Below the pieces are notes generated by a model that was given only the letters and a program-made list of their open reading frames with translations, was not told the DNA's origin and did not search any database. From Streptosporangium sp. NBC_01495 (lineage in GTDB: Bacteria; Actinomycetota; Actinomycetes; Streptosporangiales; Streptosporangiaceae), in assembly GCF_036250735.1 (NCBI RefSeq), contig NZ_CP109430.1, positions 5,270,001-5,334,000 on the forward strand: a stretch of DNA of 64,000 nucleotides. The letters are read 5' to 3'. Within the stretch, counting starts at the first letter, position 1, and the number at the start of each line of letters is the position of its first letter. Of this stretch, positions 55,301 to 64,000 are shown one piece after another. A program made the position numbers and the translations under genes.

Positions 55301-57844
55301 TTGAGAAACGTGTTCGGAACGCTGCTCCGTCGTCATCGACTACACCGCCGTCTCACCCAGGAGACGCTCGCCGAGCGGGCCGGTCTCAGCTCCCGCTCGA
55401 TCCGCGAGATGGAACGGGACCCCGGGCGCACCCCCCGGCCACGGACGGTCGAGCGGCTCGCGACGGCGCTGGAGCTGACCGGAGACGAGCGGGCGGAGTT
55501 CACCGGCGCCGGGCACGCACTCTTCTGGGCCGGACGCGCCGGACGGCCCGGCCCCGGCGGCCCGCCGGACGGGAGCGTCCGCGCCGTCGATCCGCCGCCC
55601 TGGCGACTGCCCGCCGATCTCCCCGACTTCGTCGGCCGCGGCGACGAGCTCGCGCTGGCCCACAAGGTGCTCGACCCGGGCGCCGGCGGCGCGAAACTGG
55701 TGGTGGCCTCCGGCCCGCCCGGTGTCGGCAAGACGGCCCTGGCGATACACGCCGGCCACCGGCTCGCGCCGCTGTTCCCCGACGGGCAGTTGTACGCGAG
55801 GCTGCGCGGCGCCACCGGCGACCCCGCCGATCCGGCCGAGACACTGGCCCAGCTGCTGCGGATGCTCGGTGTGGACGGATCGGCCCTGCCCGCCGGGGTG
55901 GACGCCCGCGCGGGCCTGCTCCGGATCCGGCTGGCGGGACGGCGGGTGCTCATCGTCCTCGACGACGCCGCCGGATACCGCCAGGTGGAACCGCTGCTGC
56001 CCGCCGAGGGCGTCGCGATGATCGTGACGAGCCGGCTGCCGCTGACCGGGCTCCCCGGGGTGACGGCCATCGACCTGCGCCCGCTGCCCGACACGGCGGC
56101 CGTCGACCTGCTCGCCCGGGTGGCCGGCGCGGAACGGGTGCGCGCCGAGCCCGCGGCCGCCACCGAGCTGGTCACGGTGTGCGGCGGGCTGCCGCTGGCG
56201 GTCCGGATCATCGCGGCCCGGCTGGCCGCGCGGCCGCACTGGGCGATCGGCGCGCTCACGGAACGGCTGACCGACGAGCGCCACCGGCTCGACGAGCTGC
56301 GGCACGGCGACCTCGCGGTGCGTCCCGGGCTGCAGCTCGCCTACCGGGAGCTCACCCCGGCCACCGCCCGGGTGTTCGCGCTGCTCGGCGGGCTGGACGT
56401 CCCCTCGTTTCCCGAGTGGCCGGTGGCCGCGCTGCTGGACGCCGGGCCGGCCGCGGGGGCCGCCGCGCTGGAGGAGCTGCTCGACGCCCGGCTGCTCGAC
56501 GACCTCGGCCCCGACCGGGCGGGCCAGGCGCGCTACCGGTTTCACGCGGTCACCCAGCTGTACGCGCGCGAGCGCCGGGAGGCCGAGGTCGGCCGGTCCG
56601 AATGGGCCGCCGCGCTGGACAGGGCCGCCGGCGGCTGGCTGGCCCTCGCCCGGCAGGCCCGGGACAGCCTGCACAGCGACCGGTTCTACCTTGACGACAG
56701 GAGCGGGCCCGAGGCCGCCGCCGACCCGCGCGCGGCCACCGTCGCCGCCCACCGGCCCCTCGAATGGTTCGAGGCCGAACGGGAGAGCATCGCGGCGATG
56801 GTCCAGGCGTGCGCCGAGGCGGGCCTGGCGACGACGACGCGCCGCCTGGCCGGCTGCGGCGCCGACTTCTACGACTTCCAGGGGTACTACGACGACCTGC
56901 GGCGGATCCTGGAGACGGCGCTGGCCGCCTGCCGGCAGGCCGGCGATCGCCTCGGCGAGGCGGCGATGCTCCGAGGGCTCGGCAACTGCCTGGTCGAGCT
57001 CGACGACATGGACGAGGGCCTGTCCATGCTGCACGCCGCCCACGTGCTGGCGGAAAGGGCCGGCGATCCGGCCGGGGCCGCGCTGACCCGCCGGTACATC
57101 GGTTTCACCCTGGGGCTGATCGGCCGGCTCGACGAGGCCGAGGCGGAGATACGCGCCGCGGTGCGGGAGCTGCGGCTCACCGGACAGCGGTCCGCCGAGG
57201 CCGTCGCCCTCACCAACCTCGGGTTCGTGCTGCGGCAGCGCGGTGACGGCGCCGAGGCCGTCACCGTCCTTCGCGCGGCGTCGCTCATCGCCCGATCGTG
57301 CGGTGACCGGTTCGCCCAGGCCTGCAGCTCGCGAGGCATCGCCGGGGCGTTCCTGGTCCAGGGGCGGGTCCAGGAGGCGCAGCGGGCGGCCCGGCGATCC
57401 GTCACGCTCTTCGATCAGATCGGTGATCTGATCGGCACCGCCCAGAGCCTGCGGGTGCTCGGCGAGGCACTCGCGCACGAGCCGCACAAACGGGCCGAGG
57501 CCGAACGGGTGCTGGGTGGCGCGGCGGCGCTGTTCCGTGAGCAGGGGCACAGCTGGGGGCTGGCCCTCACCGAGCTGAGCCTCGGCGAGGTGGAACTCAA
57601 CCGCGACGCCGAAGGGGCCGCCGACCTTCTCCACCGCTCCCTGCGCTACTGGACCGACAACCAGGTGCCGGCCCTGCGGGCGCGTACACTCGTCGCGCTC
57701 GCGTCGGCGGCCGAGCGGGCGGGCGCACCCGACGCGAGGGAGCTGCTGGAGAGTGCCCATCGGATCTACCGGGAGCTGGGGATACCGGCCGCGGACGAGC
57801 TCGCGACGCGCCTCGGGACCCTCGGCGACACCACGCCGCCCTGA
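55301..57844 (+). CDS. XRE-STAND-TPR transcriptional regulator
   Basis: This 847-residue protein has an XRE HTH (residues 1-65; RRHRLHRRLTQETLAERAGL, SSRSIREMERDPGRTPRP). A P-loop STAND/NB-ARC domain follows (from about 110; ASGPPGVGKTALAIHAG Walker A, VLIVLDDAAGY Walker B, VCGGLPLAVRIIAARLA). C-terminal TPRs run from about 545-840 (LGEAAMLRGLGNCLVELDDM, QSLRVLGEALAHEPH). Such regulators oligomerise on ligand binding and activate specialised-metabolite genes. TTG 55301 has an AAGGGGGG block 7-14 bases upstream. It is divergent from the Cys-rich peptide operon and probably controls it. Confidence 0.9.
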   Translation: MRNVFGTLLRRHRLHRRLTQETLAERAGLSSRSIREMERDPGRTPRPRTVERLATALELTGDERAEFTGAGHALFWAGRAGRPGPGGPPDGSVRAVDPPPWRLPADLPDFVGRGDELALAHKVLDPGAGGAKLVVASGPPGVGKTALAIHAGHRLAPLFPDGQLYARLRGATGDPADPAETLAQLLRMLGVDGSALPAGVDARAGLLRIRLAGRRVLIVLDDAAGYRQVEPLLPAEGVAMIVTSRLPLTGLPGVTAIDLRPLPDTAAVDLLARVAGAERVRAEPAAATELVTVCGGLPLAVRIIAARLAARPHWAIGALTERLTDERHRLDELRHGDLAVRPGLQLAYRELTPATARVFALLGGLDVPSFPEWPVAALLDAGPAAGAAALEELLDARLLDDLGPDRAGQARYRFHAVTQLYARERREAEVGRSEWAAALDRAAGGWLALARQARDSLHSDRFYLDDRSGPEAAADPRAATVAAHRPLEWFEAERESIAAMVQACAEAGLATTTRRLAGCGADFYDFQGYYDDLRRILETALAACRQAGDRLGEAAMLRGLGNCLVELDDMDEGLSMLHAAHVLAERAGDPAGAALTRRYIGFTLGLIGRLDEAEAEIRAAVRELRLTGQRSAEAVALTNLGFVLRQRGDGAEAVTVLRAASLIARSCGDRFAQACSSRGIAGAFLVQGRVQEAQRAARRSVTLFDQIGDLIGTAQSLRVLGEALAHEPHKRAEAERVLGGAAALFREQGHSWGLALTELSLGEVELNRDAEGAADLLHRSLRYWTDNQVPALRARTLVALASAAERAGAPDARELLESAHRIYRELGIPAADELATRLGTLGDTTPP

Positions 57845-57991
57845 GGGACGGCGGCGACGCGGGCCGGCGGCGTTCCCCGTACGGCACGCTCTCCCCGCGC
57901 GGGCATGCCCACCGGGCCGCCCCCGCTCGGCCTCGACCCTCTCGACGTCGCGCTGCGGGCGGACGATGCCGGGATCCCCCGGACCGAGCAT

Positions 57992-58023
57992 GTCCGGGCC
58001 GGCCCGTGCGGGCCGGCCCGGAC
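57992..58023 (-). terminator. 15-bp perfect hairpin after katG
   Basis: GTCCGGGCCGGCCCG (57992-58006) and its complement (58009-58023) are separated by 2 bases, 8 bases beyond the katG stop. It may also stop transcription from the STAND gene. Confidence 0.75.
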
Positions 58024-58030
58024 GTGCCGA

Positions 58031-60286
<2,256 letters not shown>

Positions 60287-60302
60287 TTAGGGGATCACGT
60301 GC

Positions 60303-60740
60303 TCAAGAACTTCGAGTGGTGGAACAGCCGGGGCACAGGCCCCAGTAGATGACCTCGGCCTCGTCGATCGAGAAGCCGTGGTCGTCGGACGCGGTCAGGC
60401 AGGGTGCCTCCCCGGCCACGCAGTCGACGTCGGCGACGAGACCGCACGACCGGCACACGACGTGGTGGTGGTTGTCCCCGACGCGCCCCTCGAACCGGGC
60501 CGGGCTGCCGGCCGGTTCGATGCGGCGTACGAGTCCGGCTGCGGTGAGCGCCTGGAGGGCCTCGTACACGGCCTGGAGAGAGACATGGCCCACGCGGTCG
60601 CGCACCCCGGAGGCGATCGCCTCGACGCCGAGGTGGTTACCGTCCCGGACGGTCTCGATGAGTGCCACCCGGGCGGCCGTCACCCGCAGGCCCACCCCGC
60701 GCAGTTCCTCGGCGATGGTCGGAGTGTTGGGTGCGCTCAT
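60303..60740 (-). CDS. furA: Fur-family peroxide regulator FurA
   Basis: This 145-residue metalloregulator has an N-terminal winged helix (LRGVGLRVTAARVALIETVR, VSLQAVYEALQALTAAGLVR) and a C-terminal dimer/metal domain (NHHHVVCRSCGLVADVDC, with CPGC near the end). The His cluster and CxxC pairs are the metal sites, suited to peroxide sensing. ATG 60740 is chosen because the family starts there; nine further upstream codons are open but AT-rich and lie in the promoter. It represses its own operon with katG. Confidence 0.93.
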   Translation of the reverse strand: MSAPNTPTIAEELRGVGLRVTAARVALIETVRDGNHLGVEAIASGVRDRVGHVSLQAVYEALQALTAAGLVRRIEPAGSPARFEGRVGDNHHHVVCRSCGLVADVDCVAGEAPCLTASDDHGFSIDEAEVIYWGLCPGCSTTRSS

Positions 60741-60930
60741 GGCGCCAAACCCTAACGCCATAAACACGAACTATCCAATACAACGAACGATGCAAATATA
60801 GCGCCGCACCAGGCGATCTCCATTCCGATTCCCCAGACGGGGAATCGGTGACGCTTCGCATCCGGATCATCACAGATTCGCGCGAAGCTCCGCGGGACCC
60901 CTCGTCGTACGGCGAGCTCGCCCTTCGCGC

Positions 60931-61239
60931 TCAGGTGGGGAGGATCGAGAGGCCGGACTGGGCGACAATGGCCTGGAGCGCGGCGACGTGGCCGGTGTAG
61001 GCCGCGCGCCCCTCGCGGGTGAGGCTGAACCACGTCCTCGGGCGCTTGCCGACGTGTCCCTTGCGGATCCTCACGTAGCCGGCCGCCTCCAGGGCGCTCG
61101 CGTGTTTGGACAGCACCGAGTCGCTGATGCCCAGGTTGTCGCGAACGAAGGCGAACTCGGCCTCGTCGGCGGCGGCGAGCAGCGAGACGATCTGCAGCCG
61201 CGTCGGCGCGTGGATCGCCGGGTCGAGTCGCGGCGTCAT
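60931..61239 (-). CDS. winged-helix regulator (MarR/ArsR-like, short)
   Basis: This 102-residue regulator has PAIHAPTRLQIVSLLAAADE, FVRDNLGISDSVLSKHASAL as recognition helix, and GYVRIRKGHVGKRPRTWFSL as wing, of the HTH_34/PadR-like transcriptional regulator group. ATG 61239 overlaps the membrane-protein stop (ATGA). It most likely binds the AGTACTTTCC repeats upstream of that gene and represses the two-gene operon. Confidence 0.9.
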   Translation of the reverse strand: MTPRLDPAIHAPTRLQIVSLLAAADEAEFAFVRDNLGISDSVLSKHASALEAAGYVRIRKGHVGKRPRTWFSLTREGRAAYTGHVAALQAIVAQSGLSILPT

Positions 61240-61721
61240 CGCTTCGCCGTCTCCGCCCGGCGAGCGGTCCGCCCGGACATCCACCGGGCCAGCAGGGGCG
61301 AGGTGATCGCCACGATCACAGTCATGATCACACCCATGAGGGTACGCGGGTAGGCGAGGTCCAGATCCTTGAGCCACAACGCCAGCAGGGCGGACCCGAG
61401 ACCGGTGGCGACCAGCCAGCCGGTGAAGCCGATCCACGCCCACGGGTCCATCACGGAGGGGTGCGGGCGCAGGCTCGCGTTCCTGACGTCTTTCACGAAC
61501 TTGAGGACGGCGACGGCGAGGCAGGCCGACAGGGCCACCACGGCGACCCATAGCCATCGGAAGGACGGGATCTCGGTGACGAACTGTATCCCGGTGACGA
61601 AGCCCCAGACCGCCACCGGATACCAGGCGGGAAACATCGGCGGCGCGGCGCGCAGGACCCTGCGCCGCGTCTCGTGGACCTGGTCCAGCGTCCGCGCGGC
61701 CTCTTCGGGGGTGATGTCCAT
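61236..61721 (-). CDS. four-helix membrane protein paired with the regulator
   Basis: This 161-residue protein has a cytosolic N-terminal helix (MDITPEEAARTLDQVHETRRRVLRAA truncated here to its first 20: MDITPEEAARTLDQVHETRR) and four membrane segments (AVWGFVTGIQFV; LWVAVVALSACLAVAV; WIGFTGWLVATGLGSALLAL; LMGVIMTVIVAITSPLLA). It ends in RTARRAETAKR. It is a common partner of the following winged-helix regulator in actinomycetes; its function is unknown. Upstream lies a strong operator. Confidence 0.8.
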   Translation of the reverse strand: MDITPEEAARTLDQVHETRRRVLRAAPPMFPAWYPVAVWGFVTGIQFVTEIPSFRWLWVAVVALSACLAVAVLKFVKDVRNASLRPHPSVMDPWAWIGFTGWLVATGLGSALLALWLKDLDLAYPRTLMGVIMTVIVAITSPLLARWMSGRTARRAETAKR

Positions 61722-61748
61722 GGTCCGCTCCTCTGCTCTTTCCTATTT

Positions 61749-61793
61749 GGAAAGTACTTTCCTCTTTCCATATCGTCAAGTACTTTCCAAAAT
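61749..61793. promoter_or_regulatory. double operator of the regulator/membrane operon
   Basis: GGAAAGTACTTTCC (61749-61762) is a perfect 14-bp palindrome. A second AAGTACTTTCCAAAAT at 61778-61793 mirrors the ATTTGGAAAGTACTT that contains the first. The AT-rich site lies 28-72 bases upstream of ATG 61721. Confidence 0.8.
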
Positions 61794-61986
61794 CGACCAG
61801 AACGGGTCGCCCCTCCCCCGGAGAAGGCGAGGCGCCGGGACCTGCCCCGCTGTGGGCCGGGCACGGGGCCCGAGCGGGCGGGCGCGGTTCCCGGCGCGCC
61901 CGCTCGGCGCACCGGACGTACGCCGGGTCACCCCGATCCCCGCACCCGCACCGGCTCGCTCCGCGAGGTGACGCCCGGGGACGTTC

Positions 61987-62355
61987 TCAGGTGCGCTCGG
62001 GGTGGCCGGTGGGGAAACGGGCGTGCGGCACCACCATCGGGGTGAAGGCCAGCCCGAACACGTCCTCGACGAGCCGCGAGGCCAGGACCTCCGGCGGCGG
62101 GCCCTGCGCGACCACCCGCCCGTCCTTCATCACGACCAGGTGGGAGGCGAAGCGGGCGGCCTGGTTGAGGTCGTGGAGCACGGCGACGACGGTCCGGCCG
62201 TCCCGGTGCAGCTCGTGGCAGAGTTCCAGCAGCTCGTACTGGTGGGCGATGTCGAGGAAGGTGGTCGGCTCGTCGAGCAGCAGTGTGCCCGTCCGCTGGG
62301 CGAGCACCATGGCGATCCACGCCCGCTGCCGCTGACCGCCGGACAGCTCGCTCAC
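61987..62355 (-). pseudogene. truncated siderophore-type ABC ATPase (FepC/FhuC-like)
   Basis: Only the C-terminal 122 residues remain: [19 protein letters not shown] (ABC signature), [20 protein letters not shown] (Walker B), [20 protein letters not shown] (H-loop) and the family tail [16 protein letters not shown]. Walker A and everything before the signature are absent. The break is about 85 bases from an ISL3 transposase fragment, so a transposition-linked deletion probably removed the 5' half together with any permease genes. Non-functional. Confidence 0.85.
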
Positions 62356-62439
62356 CCGCGCCTCCGCCGTCGTCGCCGGCCACCTCGACTACGTTCGCGG
62401 AGACGACGGCGGCGCTCAGCCCGCCATGCACCACCCGGG

Positions 62440-62691
62440 ATGATGACCAACCGCGACGGTCACCTGCTGGACGAGTGGATCGCCGCCGCCACCGCAGGAG
62501 ACTCGCCCCACCTGGCATCCTTCGCCAGCGGACTCCGCCGTGACCACGCCGCGGTGACTGCCGGACTGACCCTGCCTTACAGCAGTGGCGCCGTCGAGGG
62601 CATCGTCAACAAAATCAAATTTTTGAAGCGCCAGATGTTCGGCCGCGCCAACCTCGACCTGCTCCGTATCCGCGTCCTCCACTACGGGTGA
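62440..62691 (+). pseudogene. C-terminal fragment of an ISL3-family transposase
   Basis: The 83 readable codons (LLDEWIAAATAGDSPHLASF, LPYSSGAVEGIVNKIKFLKR, MFGRANLDLLRIRVLHYG) match the conserved end of ISL3 transposases, including the E-G-x-x-N-K-I-K motif with the last catalytic Glu. The rest of the element is gone. It marks the scar beside the truncated ABC ATPase gene. Confidence 0.85.
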
Positions 62692-62729
62692 CCCGAGGAG
62701 TACACACCTGCCGACGTCGCCGTGATGGG

Positions 62730-63422
62730 TCAGTGGAGAGTCGCAGTCACCACGGCGTCGGGCTCTGCGCCTGCCTGGATGAACACGTCCCCATCCGGCG
62801 CCCAGACCCCGGAGCCGCCGGATGTCTCGCGGTACTCCCCGCTCGGTCCGGCAGCGGTGGACAGGACGACCCAGAAGCCGTGCGCGGCGGCCCGATCTCG
62901 CATGTGCCCGTCTCGGCGGGTCGCCTGTTCCTGCCCTGCCCCATACAGGGTGCTGGCCACGTAAGCGTCGATGGTCAATGCAGCGGTGTCGGCCGCGTGC
63001 TGCGGCACCGCGGCATCGAAACAAATGGCCAGACCCAGCCGCCATCCGTCGATCTCCAGAACCTCTGGCTTTTCGCCGGGAGTGAAGCGGCGGACTTCCT
63101 CACCGTGAAGGTGCATCTTCCGATATGCCACCGTCGTACTCTCGCCCGTGACGGCGAGCGTCGCGATGTATTCACGCCCATCGTCTTCCCGCACCGGAGC
63201 GCCCACCAGCGCAATCGCGCCGGCGCTACCACACGCGGCCCTGATCGGATCCAACCGTGAGTCGTCCACAGCCACAGCAGGAGCCGCAAGATCGTAACCA
63301 GTCAGCGACAGCTCCGGGAAGACCACCAGACGCGCGCTCGCACGCTGCACCACCCCGGCCTGGCGACCGGCGTTAAGGGCGACATCCAGATCGACACACG
63401 CGGGCTGGGCAACAGCGACCAT
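62730..63422 (-). CDS. carbon-nitrogen hydrolase (nitrilase superfamily)
   Basis: This 230-residue amidase-like enzyme has the Glu-Lys-Cys triad visible: LVVFPELSLTGYDLAAP (Glu), VAYRKMHLHGEE (Lys), LAICFDAAVPQHAADT (Cys). It probably hydrolyses a small amide or nitrile. ATG 63422 starts at the first strand (MVAVAQPACVDLDVALNAG); the frame extends upstream but without family sequence. It is rather short for the family, lacking some C-terminal loops. Confidence 0.87.
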   Translation of the reverse strand: MVAVAQPACVDLDVALNAGRQAGVVQRASARLVVFPELSLTGYDLAAPAVAVDDSRLDPIRAACGSAGAIALVGAPVREDDGREYIATLAVTGESTTVAYRKMHLHGEEVRRFTPGEKPEVLEIDGWRLGLAICFDAAVPQHAADTAALTIDAYVASTLYGAGQEQATRRDGHMRDRAAAHGFWVVLSTAAGPSGEYRETSGGSGVWAPDGDVFIQAGAEPDAVVTATLH

Positions 63423-63560
63423 CAAAGATCCACGCACAAGGACATCATTCCCGATGGTCAACAGGCACCGCCCCCCGGGGTCCTCGGGAGGTGCCCTCGT
63501 CACCACCTGTGATGCCTTCATCAGGAATGGGCCAGAGCCTCTTAAGTGTTGCCGTCCATG

Positions 63561-64000
63561 TCAGTTTCCCTTCGCGGCGCGGCCAAGACGGAAGGCCGAG
63601 ATGAGGAAGAAGATGCCGCCGGGGATGGCGTAGCCGGCCGCGTTGATCAGCGTCGGGTTTTCCGCGGAGGCACCCATGACGAACGACGCACCGGCGAGTA
63701 CGGAGATGCCGCCGCTGATGATCATCGGCCACTGGCCGCCCATCTTGCGGCGGGTGACACCCACGATCAGCTGGAGCAGCCCGGCCACGACCGCCCAGGC
63801 GCCCCACACGCGCAGCACCGCCGGGATACCGGACGCGCAGGCGATGGCCACGCCGATGGCGGTGATCAGACTGACCGCGATGTTCACGTACAGCAGGGCG
63901 GGTGATCCGGTGGCGCGTGACGCGCGGGCGTCGACGACAGCGGCGGCCATGTCGAACAGCGGGTAGAGCACGAGCAGGGTGACCGCGACCGGACCCAGTT
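63561..64000 (-). CDS. DUF308-like membrane protein (5' end beyond window)
   Basis: Coding continues to the window edge (GPVAVTLLVLYPLFDMAAA reads through 63971), so GTG 63971 is unlikely to be the true start. About 145 residues are visible with four to five membrane helices (LLYVNIAVSLITAIGVAIA; VLRVWGAWAVVAGLLQLIVG; WPMIISGGISVLAGASFVMG; GYAIPGGIFFLISAF). The pattern resembles HdeD/DUF308 small membrane proteins. Function unknown. Confidence 0.7.
   Translation of the reverse strand, partial: LGPVAVTLLVLYPLFDMAAAVVDARASRATGSPALLYVNIAVSLITAIGVAIACASGIPAVLRVWGAWAVVAGLLQLIVGVTRRKMGGQWPMIISGGISVLAGASFVMGASAENPTLINAAGYAIPGGIFFLISAFRLGRAAKGN

Noticed and set aside
55340..57991. 883-codon open frame antisense to the STAND regulator
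   Set aside because: No domain signatures; composition is that of a mirror frame, while the plus strand has clear HTH, P-loop and TPR motifs.

Overview
The window is GC-rich DNA (about 70% or more by eye) with dense genes, frequent GTG/TTG starts and a strong G/C bias at third codon positions. Together with an F420-type LLM oxidoreductase, CobF-type aerobic cobalamin synthesis, a FurA-KatG pair and several secondary-metabolism loci, this points to a filamentous actinomycete (Streptosporangiales or Streptomycetales type; the genus cannot be fixed from sequence alone). No rRNA, tRNA or CRISPR array was seen.

Layout. (1) 1-6968 is housekeeping and accessory: the start of an AlkZ-like DNA glycosylase (cut by the window edge), an NmrA-like oxidoreductase divergent from a WYL regulator, a solo IS200/IS605-type right end abutting the tail of a broken gene, a PRC-barrel protein, CobF, a PrmC-like methyltransferase and a Cys-rich pentapeptide-repeat protein. 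(2) 7019-13653 holds a sensor kinase/response regulator/MMPL exporter unit with matching inverted repeats in front of the kinase and the exporter, then an MFS exporter divergent from an ArsR-type regulator. (3) 13708-19937 holds a quinone oxidoreductase, a gene-decay zone with two remnants and two tandem-repeat arrays, a haloacetate-dehalogenase-like hydrolase, a nucleoside deaminase, an IS110 element with a candidate bridge-RNA leader, an LLM oxidoreductase and an Lrp regulator. (4) 19968-24979 encodes surface proteins (DUF916-like anchor, WxL-like protein, DUF3494 ice-binding-like protein) and a CopC pair.

(5) 25124-51125 looks like a nonribosomal peptide gene cluster, interrupted by regulator/efflux/oxidoreductase genes at 36949-44523. 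It has a PyrF-like and a DAHP-synthase-like TIM-barrel enzyme, a type II thioesterase, a P450 coupled to an AlkZ-like glycosylase, a secreted S9 peptidase overlapping an NRPS, a second NRPS coupled to an acyltransferase, and SDR/VOC/methyltransferase genes. The two NRPSs are complementary: the first has an intact A domain but a degenerate C domain, the second an intact C domain but an eroded A domain. The AlkZ-like protein suggests the product may damage DNA.

(6) 51512-57844 is the most striking locus: a five-gene operon for a 61-residue peptide ending in an eight-cysteine core, a MauE-like membrane protein, a TlpA/MauD-like thioredoxin, an ABC exporter and a signal peptidase I, divergent from a giant HTH-STAND-TPR regulator with a perfect inverted repeat between them. 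It reads as a secretion and oxidative-folding system for a disulfide-rich peptide. (7) 58031-64000 holds KatG/FurA, a regulator/membrane pair with a clear operator, a siderophore-type ABC ATPase truncated beside an ISL3 transposase fragment, a nitrilase-family amidase and the start of another membrane protein.

A theme across the window is short tandem repeats, usually in multiples of 3 bp, inside or next to at least ten genes.
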